Positions 10,850 to 21,277 of a stretch of 64,000 nt of DNA are shown here, piece after piece (the first letter of the stretch is position 1; each line of letters begins with the position of its first letter). The DNA is taken from assembly GCA_009363875.1 (NCBI GenBank), contig CM018685.1, positions 66,909,933 through 66,973,932 on the forward strand, given 5' to 3'. The notes under the pieces were generated by a model, which was not told where the DNA came from, searched no databases, and was given only the letters and a program-made list of their open reading frames with translations. This stretch comes from Mikania micrantha. Its lineage: Eukaryota > Streptophyta > Magnoliopsida > Asterales > Asteraceae. The translations under genes were made by a program, and so were the position numbers.

Positions 10850-11071
10850 AGTCGCAGGGGTGTAAAAATATAAAAGTGGGGTGTACAAATAAAACAGGCC
10901 ATGCAATATGCATAGACCTCAAATTTGATCATCTCTCCTCATTTATTAATTACTTATATTTTAAATTTTATAAAGTACTTGATTTTTCTTAACGGCTTTG
11001 AATGTAGACATCCAAGACAAAGTTTCAACCGTTCCTTTATATTTAACGCTCTAAAGCATACACCCGATCAC

Positions 11072-11180
11072 ACCTAGGAGGAACCCATAATTGAATAGAC
11101 CCCCTAACCTTGCGGTCTGGATTTAAACTCAAGACCTTTCATAAAGGAAAGTCAAAGGGCAACCGCTAGGCTAGAAGCCC
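11072..11180 (-). mobile_element. 5' fragment of a tRNA-derived SINE
   Basis: Read on the minus strand it begins GGGCTTCTAGCCTAGCGGTT, which has the same box A region as the SINE at 2147. A box B-like GAGTTTAAATCC follows. The 3' part ends after CCTCCTAGGTG without the poly(A) end. It is a truncated or diverged copy. Confidence 0.65.
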
Positions 11181-12204
11181 TTTAATTTATAAAGTTATTG
11201 ATAAATTAAAATATTAAATTCAAAACCGACATAAGCCTAAAAATATTTATTTAGCGTTAGCGTGTTCCCATCAATTTGCTCATATCAACCAGAGTACCAT
11301 ACTACCTTCATCTTCAAATTATAAGAAAAGCATAAATAATTAGGTAATTTTACTCCCCAGCTAAATTTTAAAACTGGTTTTTCACTTGTAATGAATTGAA
11401 CTTTAAAATTGTTTTAACCGGTTTATACCGTGTGGTTCAACAAGTCTGATACATTGACCCTATAATTTTATAAACATACAATGTCCACTTAAAAAATAAA
11501 CTAAAATACATGATTCCAAAATAAATTATAACCCAAAACTTAATCAATAAGTAAAAAACCCAAATAATAATCTAAAAATACTTAATTTCCAACAAAGTCT
11601 TTTAAATAAATTGTATAATAGGTCATGACATCGTGAATAAAATACCTTGAAGCAAGGGATCATGAATTTGTGAATGATGCTATGTTAAAAACTTATGAAT
11701 GCATAATACTTGATGGCCAAAAATTTAAAACCCCAATTTTTTTACATTGGGCACATACTGGTGTTAACAAAAAATGCTGGCATTACAACGAGTTTGATCT
11801 CTATGTCGTTATTTCATATCACGTCCTAATTTGTAGTGGTGTGGAGAGTGCTATTTGGTTTAACTGGTAATACTAACATGTATAACCGGTATTTAAATAA
11901 TTGCTCAGTATTATAAGGTGAAACTGCCATATCTCTTATATTTAGGATTAACCTCATGTTATTTTGTATGTGATGATGTGTGAAAGAAGAGTGAAAATTA
12001 ACTAATGATAAATAAATAATTACTATATTAAAAAAAATGTAGGATAGTAATTTTAGTTAAATTGACAAAATGAAAAAAAATAAAAAAAAAAAAACCTTGT
12101 GTGTAGTTGTGTGCATTCCTTGAGGTTGACATCAAGTGACTATGACCAGATGTCCTATTAAGTATTAAGGTTATGACCCATTAGATTACGATCCCATAAC
12201 CCAG
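11181..12204. other. No gene or bounded element seen
   Basis: AT-rich sequence. The 66-codon open frame at 11670-11870 has no recognisable domain and no support. Confidence 0.5.
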
Positions 12205-12343
12205 TCTCTCTTATTAATGGAAGAAAGTATAGTTAAGGGCTCGAGGAAAAATGCTCGGCTTGAAAAAGGCTTGGATCGAAAAAAGCTCGTTAAAAATGAG
12301 CCGAGCTGGAGCCAGTGTTGGCTCGGCTCGTGGCTTGGCTCGA

Positions 12344-12385
<42 letters not shown>

Positions 12386-12793
12386 TTATACACACACATA
12401 TATTATACATAATATATATAGACACACACAATATCTTATACACATATTTATATAAATATACATATTATGTATATTATATATGTATGTATACATGTATAAT
12501 ATACATAATTATATATATATATTAGATTATATATATGCGTGTGTGTGTGTAAAGTGGAGGAAAAAAATGAGATGGCTCGTGGCTCGAGGTTTTTTACGAG
12601 CCAAGCTGGAACCAGCATTTTTAGCTCTAAAGAAATTTCGGCTCGGCTCGGGCTCGGCTCGAAAATCCACGAGCCGCGCTGAAGCCAGGCCTGACTCGAC
12701 TCGACTCGATTACAGCCCTAAACTTGTTGCTTTGATTGAACCTTATTCTTAGTGCAACCCCTTAACTATACTTTCTTCCATTAATAAGAGAGA
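12205..12793. mobile_element. Element bounded by perfect 35-bp inverted repeats
   Basis: TCTCTCTTATTAATGGAAGA and the next 15 bases (12205-12239) recur as an exact reverse complement at 12759-12793. Inside are two GC-richer arms full of GGCTCG/CGAGCC motifs (12240-12345 and 12565-12715) that pair with each other imperfectly. A TA/CA microsatellite (12347-12560) separates them. Adjacent AGGGCTCGAG and ...ACAGCCCTA look like ends of an inner hAT-like MITE. No target duplication was fixed. Confidence 0.6.
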
Positions 12794-13924
12794 AGCATCC
12801 AATCATGTTAACAAATCTAAAATAACGTACAATTTATAATCAATCCGAGGACCAATCTAATAGGCTAAGCAACTCAATTAAGGGGCTTAGAACACTTAAA
12901 AATATAAAACCCTAATTTTTTATATGTAGTTTTTTTTTTTTGATCTGTAATGTTTTTTAGCTTGCAGGCTTTGGATGGTATAAAAGATACAACTAAAGCC
13001 TACATAAAAATCTTCGTATATTCAATTGGAAAAGATTTTAAAATTGATTATGAACATTTTATTAAATAATTTGCATATCAAAAAACTTGAAAAAAAATTA
13101 TCTAAACATTTATACATGTAAACAGAAACAATTTTAATTTTTAACTCCACCAGATATAAACTTTTAGTTTATTATTGACGGTCTTGAACTTGGATAAAAG
13201 AAAGGAGGTTTTTAACATACCCGTTAGCGAAGGGCCCCATATTTTAATTCCGCTTGACGTATCCAAAATGGTTGAGTAGGCTCTTACCAATCTTTTATCT
13301 TAAATCCACACTTTAATACGGTTAATGATGCATAACTGAAAATCTAATAAATGATCAATTTAGATTTTTGGCAAAACAAATTTTTTTTTATTTCATTTAG
13401 CTTCCCCTGTCTCTCGTTTAAAAATTGTTGAAACAATTTATTTAAATGGTCATTTGATGAATACATCAAAGTATTTTTTTAACAGCTAGAAACATTATTA
13501 ACACTAAAACGAAATTTTAACCGTCTCATTAGATTTAACTCCTTAGATAAATGTCACAACCGTATCAACCATCTAATCTTACCTCAGCAAGTTAGTCTCG
13601 AATTGAATTTAAATGTATGACCTTGTATATAACATCCACTTTAGATTTAAGAAATCACAATTGGTGTCTCTTATTGGTTAGAAAATATAAAATTATACCC
13701 CACATGTCATCTATCAACATTTTAAACCTAATTTTCTTGAAAAAAAAAAAAAAACTACAATTGTGATTTTAGCTATCTTATGATGTCATCTCCCAATTAG
13801 TTGAAGCGTCATCCCTCATTTTGGGTTAAAAATTTATTTAACATTTAAAAATTTTCATTTGTGTTGTCAAAGAGACGTGCCATTTTGATCCACATATGCA
13901 TTTACGCTATCACCTTATATCATA
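12794..13924. other. No gene or bounded element seen
   Basis: AT-rich sequence with short homopolymers. No open frame, RNA gene or repeat end is supported. Confidence 0.5.
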
Positions 13925-14009
13925 TAAGTGGATGATGAGTGTAATGTGTTTATTCTTCCATTAAGATATATATAAGTAATAATATATAATATATAATATA
14001 TATAGTTTA

Positions 14010-14379
14010 CTAGCAATAAAAACCCATGTATTATATGGGTTGAATAAATATAACATGTTATAAACAATAATTTTTATAAAAATTTAAATGATAAATTTAT
14101 CAGCTATTAATGATCTAAAAAATATGGATATCTAAAAATTATAAAATAAATTAATAATAAAGTAATTATAAAATTATATTTTAAGATAATATATAATTTA
14201 AATCTTATTATAATTTATCTAGTTTTAGTAAATTAGTAAATTATTATAATAAGATTTATATTTTTTAATGTATAATTATTAAAAATTGTTAGATATATTA
14301 GCTGAGAGGCGGGGAAAAATTCCAAATTTCACTATGTATCTTTTAAATATACTCCTTTATTAGAGTAAATAGAGGTAGA
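14010..14379 (-). mobile_element. Non-autonomous Helitron, 370 bp
   Basis: On the minus strand it begins TCTACCTCTATTTACTC (A before it) and ends CTAG at 14013-14010 (T after it). The 3' hairpin AACCCAT...ATGGGTT (14020-14041) lies just inside the end. It belongs to the same family as 15487-15899, 28101 and 44802-45162. A to T target, no duplication, no coding capacity. Confidence 0.75.
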
Positions 14380-14533
14380 TTCAAAGTAATTATTTTTTTT
14401 TTTTGAAAAAAACATTATTCCTACAATTTTCTCTAAGTTTAATTAACGGGTAGAAATATAACGTTTTATTTAATAAAAAATAAAAAGTAATCATTATCAT
14501 TGTTGACTGGTTGTTTTGAATTTGAAACCATTA

Positions 14534-14860
14534 GGCTATCCACAGCGGTCACCCCACTGAAAATCCCTCCCCACCGAAATTTCCTGTCACGTCATCTCCC
14601 CACTGAAAACCTTAAACCCCCCACAGTGGTCACCCCACTAAAAAACATTCCTCACTGTGCCACATCACCCACTAAAAAACCCCACAGTGGGTCCCATTTT
14701 TAAAAAAATCAGCCAATGGGAGTAGAGGGGGCTTCACGGGGAGCGGGGGCCGTGGAGAAGCACCGGGCGGGTGCCGTGCATGTGGGGGGCGGTGTTCCCG
14801 CTAGTGGCCGCAAAAGGGGGGAAGCCGCGGTGATGAGCGGGGAACCCACTGTGCATGGTC
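14534..14860. mobile_element. Tourist/Harbinger-like MITE, 327 bp, with empty site
   Basis: The ends GGCTATCCACAGCGG and CCACTGTGCATGGTC are inverted copies, flanked by TTA at 14531-14533 and 14861-14863. Duplication copy B has the uninterrupted sequence with one TTA (AACAATTATATT, about 28575-28587), so the boundaries are confirmed by an empty site. The interior is GC-rich and non-coding. Confidence 0.88.
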
Positions 14861-14904
14861 TTATATTTTATGTTCCGACACTTAAAAGCCTTTGTAAAGT
14901 TTTA

Positions 14905-15154
14905 GGGACATATTATTTACATCTTTATTTTTAATTTAACACTTATTGACACTATAGTCTCGCATATGCATATACGAGACATATGTTCTTTGACACACGT
15001 TATTTTGACAATGATTAGTCTTGTTTGAGTTTCGTATGCGGCCTATACGTCTCATATAGGTATACGAGTTAACCATTAATACTAAGAAATTCTGACAAAT
15101 AAAAACTGATCAAATATACGCCTAGTATGGTTTGGGTGTGAAAATATGAGACCC
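14905..15154. mobile_element. Mutator-like MITE candidate, 250 bp
   Basis: It begins GGGACATATTATT and ends ATATGAGACCC. Flanks AAGTTTTA (14897-14904) and AAATTTTA (15155-15162) form an 8-bp duplication with one mismatch. Copy B of the segmental duplication reads straight through (GTAAAATTTTAGCAC), showing that this block is an insertion in A. The interior carries several CATATACGAG-type motifs, also found at 17215-17792. Confidence 0.6.
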
Positions 15155-15486
15155 AAATTTTAACACTTCAATTTTCGTTTTGATTCGTAAATATATCATA
15201 AAACACCAAGAATCAAATAGGTTAGAATGATTGACGTGATGCACAAATGCAATGCATCGAACTTACTAAAACTAGGATAATTCAGTGTTTTTCGTTTTTA
15301 TTTATGTAAGTAAATCAACAAAGATAATGTTGAATATGTATAAATAATTAAATATGTGATCTGTCGTCCGAAGAAAAATAATCATATTGATAGTGAAATT
15401 ATGAAATCTGAAGAGTTTAATTTAACGGTAAATTCATTGATTTTTCTAATAAAAGGTTTTCAGAGTTCGTATGTCTTTATAATCAA

Positions 15487-15899
15487 CTAGGTTATAAACC
15501 ATGTATTACATGGGTTTAATAAATCTAACATGTTGTAAACAACAATTTTTTAATAAAGATTTGTATGTTTGATATTATTAATTGTTTATAAAATAATGTC
15601 TATTGAATGTTTAAAATAACATATTACAAATAAGGATTAAGAATTATAAAATTATATATTAAGATATTATATAAATGAAATTTTCTTATGATTTATTAAG
15701 TTTTAATTATTTTTTATGATAAGAAAATCTATATATTTTATATTTAATTGTATCATGTAGTTCTTTAAGATTATTAATTCTTAATATTTAATACAAAAGT
15801 TAATTGGTATTTAGTAGGAGAGAGAGGCGGGAAAAAATTTTCTAAGGTTCATGTGGAGATAACAAGTGCCTAAATAGCTATTCTTTTATTAGAATAAGA
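15487..15899 (-). mobile_element. Non-autonomous Helitron, 413 bp
   Basis: On the minus strand it starts TCTTATTCTAATAAAAG and ends CTAG at 15490-15487 (T after it on that strand). The hairpin ACCATGTATTACATGGGT lies 10 bases inside the end. It belongs to the same family as 14010-14379, and contains AGAGAGAGGCGGGAAAA like 44850-44870. Confidence 0.72.
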
Positions 15900-16591
15900 T
15901 TTGCTTTAAAATGAACGTAGTGTTTTCCCAATATGTATAATTTAATAGATGAGTTTTTTATGCAAGGTTGACTCAAGTTTTTCGGAAGCCAAGACAACTA
16001 ATCAAATATAAAAATTGAGGGTTTTTTTTTGTAAATAATTTGTTGCCTTCGATAAAGATTATGATTCGCAAATTAAAAACATAAAAATATGTTAATTTGT
16101 CTATAATTACATAAGTTTACTCATAATTACATAAGTTTACTCACGAGGCACCCCTAGTTTATTGTTGTTAAAAGAAAAGGTAGAATTATAGAACTAAACA
16201 TTTATAATTTTATAAATTAATTAAAGCACCCGTTGGATTTGTTATATTTTTTATATCATGTTGGAAATTTTGTGAATATAAAGTAAAATAACTTGCCACG
16301 TATCATTTAATTTTTTTTAAACAACAATTGATTGGTTGGCACATCCAAGAAGTAAATCTCGTACATAAGCCACATCACTTATATTTCATCAATACAAGAG
16401 GAACCCCACCATTATAATAAAACCCTAGAGGTAGAATTAGAACCTAAAATGTTAAAATACTCAAACTATGCTCTCATTCTTCATGTCATTAAACCAAAAA
16501 AAATTCGCTCATATCATGTAATTTATAGATGGCTTTATAACATAAATTAGCTGTAACTACAAAATTAACCAAAAACTATAGTCCTATAAAA

Positions 16592-17053
16592 TCTACCTAT
16601 ACTAATAAATAAAGGTTTTTAGTGCCACATGTCATGTTTATATGGCATCTCAACCTTCATTTCCCGCTTTTTCACCTATTAAATTTATTTAATAATAAAT
16701 AATAATATTAAATCGTAAATATTCTTTTTATAGATTTTTAAAATAAAAAAGATTTTTTAATGTATTAAATAAAAAAGATTTTTTAATGTATTAAATATAA
16801 AATATTAAAAACACACTTTTTTAAAAAAAAATTATCATAAAAATTTTCAAAAACAATTATTTGAAATACAATATTTAAATAAAAACAAACTATAAAAAAA
16901 TAGTGTTTAAAAAATAATATTATTATTTAATATTTAAAATATTAAATCATACGAAATTGTAATTGTATTTTATATTAAAAATCATCTTATATAATCTAAA
17001 TTTTCATTGATAATTATTCGTTGATCCGTGTAATATACATGGTACTAATCTAA
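16592..17053 (+). mobile_element. Non-autonomous Helitron, 462 bp, with empty site
   Basis: It starts TCTACCTATACTAATAAA after an A and ends CTAA at 17050-17053 before a T. The hairpin ATCCGTGTAATATACATGG lies just inside. The paralogous locus at about 29475-29500 reads CATATAAAATATCCTTTATA, an exact empty A|T target, so both ends are confirmed. It encodes nothing. Confidence 0.9.
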
Positions 17054-17214
17054 TATCATTTATACGCGCAGATGTTATCTTTATATAGAAATAATAAATA
17101 GCAATTCAATATTAATATAAATATAAACAATGGCTATCGTAAAGATTAAATGCGATTATTAAGTTATCATTAACCACTTATTTTTTAGAAAAAAATTAAA
17201 GGTTTGGTTATTTT

Positions 17215-17792
17215 AAACACCCAATTTTTTATATTTTAACACTCAACAAACATACATGTCTCATATAGCAACATATGTTTCGTATGGTGTCCGACATATG
17301 ACCCTAAACATTATATATCATACGCCTCTTATAAGTGTTATACATTACGTATAGGTTTGTCATTTATTTTAAGCATGAATTTCTCTTGTATGAAATCATA
17401 TACGTGTAGTATAGCATTATGCGACGCATATAATTACAAAAATAAAATATTAACTTATATTTCTCATAACGATTATTATTTTTGAAAATTTATAATTAAC
17501 ATTATAAGTATTTTAACAGCTATTTTAGTATTATTTTGATAATTAATACAAATTACTTTTTCATTTTGACAAACACAGATCACGCTTTATACGATGCTAC
17601 GTTATACGTTATATATTATAGGCTATATGAGCCATATGAAGTTTAATTATTAGTTCGAATATTTGTACGAGAATGATTAATAAGATATACGCCTCATGTA
17701 AATCTATATGAAACATAGTATGCCCTATGAGTGACGTATGATGCCATACGAGGTATATGATTAAGTGTGAAAATAGACAATTTGGTGTGAGA
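17215..17792. mobile_element. MITE candidate with degenerate inverted ends
   Basis: The left end, ACACCCAATTTTTTATATTT, and the inverted right end, AAATAGACAATTTGGTGTGA, pair over about 28 bases. Duplication copy B lacks this stretch. The interior repeats CATATACGA/CGTATG motifs seen also in 14905-15154. Exact target duplication not resolved. Confidence 0.5.
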
Positions 17793-18135
17793 TTAACTTC
17801 ACTCTAAATTTAAATACTAACATGTGAAATTCCAAATACGATGGAGTGTTAGACAGACTAAAAATTATGCATAAGATACATGTTGAAAACTTTAGATTGT
17901 TATTCATTTATATTTATCCAAAAATTCATAATGTGATTCAATGAATTTTTATACACGTGCAAAAAGAGATCAGCAACTTTATCTCTAAAAACAGTAAAGC
18001 TTATGTCAAATTTTGGAGGAAAAATGTGAAAATGAGAACCATACAATATTTGCATATTACTGTTAATTTATTTATTTATTTATTACAATTAAAAATCATT
18101 TTTTTTTTATTTTTATGGATTTTAGTTACGGTTAT

Positions 18136-18660
18136 TAGGGGTGTTCACAGTCTGGTTCCAAACCTTGAAACTGCCCATACTAGTTATCGGATTGGTTTCA
18201 CGGTTAATTCTTTCAAATATTTGATTGTTCGGCTTCAAAGTTCAAAACCGTCGTAAAAAACCAGACCCTACTGTATGTGTGTGCATGTGCATATATATTA
18301 ATATAGATATACATATGTACACATAAATATATCTATTTTTGCATTATACATATACATACATGTCTATATATGTGTGTGTATAAATTGAGTTCATGATTTA
18401 TTCACTATTAAATAAAATACATTTAGACTTGGTGTAATTAGTGATTAGTCTGTCTTGGACTATAAATGTTTGGTTTGATTTTATTTTTAACGTACGGGAT
18501 TAAAAGTCCAAACCGGAACCATGCCATTGATAACAGTTAGCTTTGATTCGGTTTTTATTTTGAACGGTTTAGTTTGATTTTGGTTTTCATTATTCAAAAA
18601 CCGTTATTAACTTGTTTATGATTTTACTAAAAACCGTAAAACCGAACCGCGAACACCCTA
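18136..18660. mobile_element. hAT-like MITE, 525 bp
   Basis: The ends TAGGGGTGTTCACAG and CCGCGAACACCCTA are inverted copies. Flanks ACGGTTAT (18128-18135) and ATGGTTAT (18661-18668) form an 8-bp target duplication with one mismatch, the hAT size. The interior has AACCG/CGGTT runs and a CA/TA microsatellite near 18270-18390. The 99-codon plus-strand frame at 17957-18256 is chance. Confidence 0.75.
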
Positions 18661-18668
18661 ATGGTTAT

Positions 18669-19206
18669 ATGAGTTTTTGACAAGAAAGTCTCTCCTGTTC
18701 AAACCGGCCCCGTGTAACAGCATTGAAGTGTGGCTTTTAGAGATTACACAGGTATAAAAAATCAGTTGAACGAAGTTATTTGTGTTAGAAGAAAAGTTAA
18801 AAAGTTTTTGTTGGAAACCAACAATTTTGTGACGAAGAGGGTCATCAAATGTTATGTTTGAGACGGATTTATAAGAAAAACGGCAAAAATAAATAAATAA
18901 GTAAATAATTTTTCAATCTTTAATTAGAAAGTTGAACATTTGGATTAATTGTGAGTAGTTTTTCGAGGCTGGTTCCTGGTGACGTTAATTATTCTCTAAT
19001 TATTTAAATATTTAATTTCTATGCATGTATAATTATTTTAATATAATTTTACCATTTATAATTTTCAGTTCATGTATAGCATACTAATTATTAGTATTTT
19101 TTATCATAATTTTATTTCAAATAACTATTATTACGCAAATTTATATAAATTTATTAAAATATATCAATAGGCTCATTAGAATCCAAGTCTAGTGAAACTA
19201 AAGTTA
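18669..19206. other. No gene seen
   Basis: AT-rich spacer with no supported feature. Confidence 0.5.
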
Positions 19207-19435
19207 GGGGTTGTTTGTTTACCTCTTAGTGTAACCGTTCAGCACTTAACCATTCAGTATTTAACCATTCAGCGCGTTTGGTTTAAATTAAATTACCTAT
19301 TAATGATTAAGTTCAACACTTAACCATTCAACACCAATACCATGCTGAATGGAAAATACATATCATTCAATACTTAATGGTTCAGACCCTCTTAACTATT
19401 CAGCACTTGATGATTCAGATCTACCAAACAGCCCC
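19207..19435. mobile_element. Tourist/Harbinger-like MITE, 229 bp
   Basis: It begins GGGGTTGTTTGTTTACC and ends CCAAACAGCCCC, with TTA on both sides (19204-19206, 19436-19438). The interior repeats TTCAGCACTTAACCATTCAG in variants on both strands. Confidence 0.78.
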
Positions 19436-19830
19436 TTAGTTTATTATATAAGCTCTAGTATTTGGTCAAGCTTAATTTCAGGTTTTAGGGAGCCGGCCTT
19501 GATTAATTTACGAGGGGGACGACATGATTATTATGTATAAAATAATTTTTTTTAAAAAAAAAAAGAAAGAAAACAAAAAAACTTCAGGATTTTATCAATT
19601 ATACGAAAGTCATGAATATAATTACAAGGGATAACATGTTTAAGAGCATTGGATAGATTTGCCACCAAAAAAGGAGGCAGTGATCAGTATGGATAACTTC
19701 CATCACTTCCGTAGTGTCAGCATTTTTTAGGGTCCGATCAATCTTTTTAGTAACCTAAAATGAATTGAAAAATTTGGGGTTCATCACAAATGAGGTGTTT
19801 TTTTTTTTTTTTTTTATACAAATCGGTCCC

Positions 19831-20031
19831 TCGCCAATAGCATGGGCGAGTTCTGACACATCCCTCAGATTAATTTTCTTAATCACCCTAGAAGTCGCCA
19901 CTAGCAGGGGCGAGATCTACGTGTGATCTTCAAACGAAAAAAAAATAAGAAAGGAGTTATCGCCCCTAGCATGGGCGAGATCTGGATAAAGGAAAACAGA
20001 TACAGCAGCCATCGCCCCTAGCATGGGCGAC
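19831..20031 (+). repeat. Four spaced copies of a 20-base hairpin motif
   Basis: TCGCCCCTAGCATGGGCGAG or close variants occur at 19831-19850, 19895-19914, 19960-19979 and 20012-20031, about 52-65 bases apart. Each can fold (CGCCC with GGGCG). The sequence between units is unrelated. No parent element was identified. Confidence 0.8.
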
Positions 20032-20997
20032 ATCTCTTGTATGGTCAACATCAACCATTTACTCGTGAACTGTCCCCTACCATCCATTTATTTTTTTTGA
20101 ATAACCCGTTTGAATTCAGCTGTTACAAAAAACATAAAAACAAACAAAATATGTATATACATTACAAATATTAAATTATCAAAAATTTTACAATAATCAG
20201 AATTTGTTAAAATGAAAAAAACTACAAAAATTTTGGGACTTTTGATTTTGAAGGTCCTATGCTATGGATTTTATTTTTCTCAAAGAGAGCCGACACTGTA
20301 CATATATAAACAATCGAGTGAAATTATATATATTTATATTTTAAATCAAACCTAAAGAGAATTAATTGTATATTACGTAGTAGAAATTTATATTTTATTG
20401 AAATATGTAATTTTACAATATTAGAGAGAAGATATAATTCCACGGAATAATTACCTATTTACGCAATAAGAATTTATGAATAGTAAATTAGATATTTTTT
20501 TATATTTGTTTATATTAGTTTTGAAGTAAAAATATACACAAAAGTTCCTTTTGAAGAAGCTCTAACAAGCATGGAGATAGAGTTCTCAATTTTCAAAACT
20601 AGAGTATCGTTTAGATTTTATTAGAATCAAATTCTCTCCTAAATATGCAACATTAAATCATGAATAAATGCACATAACAACACATAGCAACACTACGACA
20701 ACATGCTCACGCTTGCGCTTAATGTAAAAAAAATGAGTAGGTGATAAGAATGCATTATTGCAGTTATTAAAACAATTAATTCTCTAATCTTGTAACATTA
20801 CATATTTAATACTTAAACTGGATCAAATCATGATTATTTTTAAGTATTAAATCATGACTTTTTTGAGTGTATTATGTTTCTAAATGAGTATTAATCATGT
20901 AAAACAAGATAAAAAAAATAGTCTAAAGAGTTTAAACTATAAACAGGATCAAATAGGAAGTAATTTTTGCTTAAAAAGATTAGGAACCAATAAAAGT
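20032..20997. other. No gene seen
   Basis: AT-rich spacer; no open frame with recognisable content. Confidence 0.5.
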
Positions 20998-21277
20998 CTG
21001 ACATATGACATGCTAAAATAAATGAATAATTGATAATTTAGAGCATAAATCTTATTTATTGTACTAGAATTTTATTTTTTTACTGAACTTTTTTTGTTTT
21101 TTTCTCGATTTTTTTGTATTGAATTTTCATTTTTTTACTGGATTTTAATTTTTTTGTAATTGATTTTTGATTTTTTGTACTGAATATTTTGTTTTTTGTA
21201 CTAAATTTTGTGTTTTATACATAATTTTGGTTTTTTACTAGATTTTTGTTTTTATGTTTTTAACATGTCACATGTCG
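20998..21277. mobile_element. T-rich MITE-like element, copy 2
   Basis: It has ends CTGACATATGACATG and AACATGTCACATGTCG and an interior of degenerate TTTTTGTACTGAATTTT repeats, as in 354-618. After the right end both loci continue similarly (TTGGTCAAAATTCTTTTTAT here, TTAGACAAAAATCTCTTTTT at 640), so the true element may extend about 70 bases further. Confidence 0.6.

Larger units (their letters stand above)
4814..10900 (+). mobile_element. Mutator-like element with FAR1-OTU transposase and ORF2
   Basis: The left end runs ...ATTCTCACACCCACTTTTTT...TACACCCCTG (4814-4859). The right end is its inverted relative, CAGGGGTGTAAAAATATAAA...GTGTACAAAT (10855-10900): degenerate terminal inverted repeats of about 45 bases. 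Flanking ATGCAACA (4806-4813) and ATGCAATA (10901-10908) form a candidate 8-bp target duplication with one mismatch. Inside are a broken FAR1/MULE-OTU gene (5228-8287), a broken GC-rich second gene (8890-10222), and nested palindromes clustered at both ends and between the genes. The MULE assignment rests on the transposase domain; the ends fit but are worn. Confidence 0.82.
13925..18070 (+). repeat. Segmental duplication, copy A (with insertions)
   Basis: Blocks match 27985-29890 in the same order and orientation. They are the GTGTAATGTGTTTATTCTTC block (13935 / 28000), the tract GATTGACGTGATGC (15229 / 28690), AGATGTTATCTTTATATAGA (17070 / 29500), and a long final block from ATGTGAAATTCCAAATA (17823 / 29632) to about 18070 / 29890. 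Copy A is about 4.1 kb and copy B about 1.9 kb. Insertions in A that B lacks account for part of the difference: a Helitron, a Tourist MITE and two other MITE-like segments. Confidence 0.85.

Noticed and set aside
19831..20031. CRISPR-like array
   Set aside because: Only four short units with variants in a plant genome; no further support.
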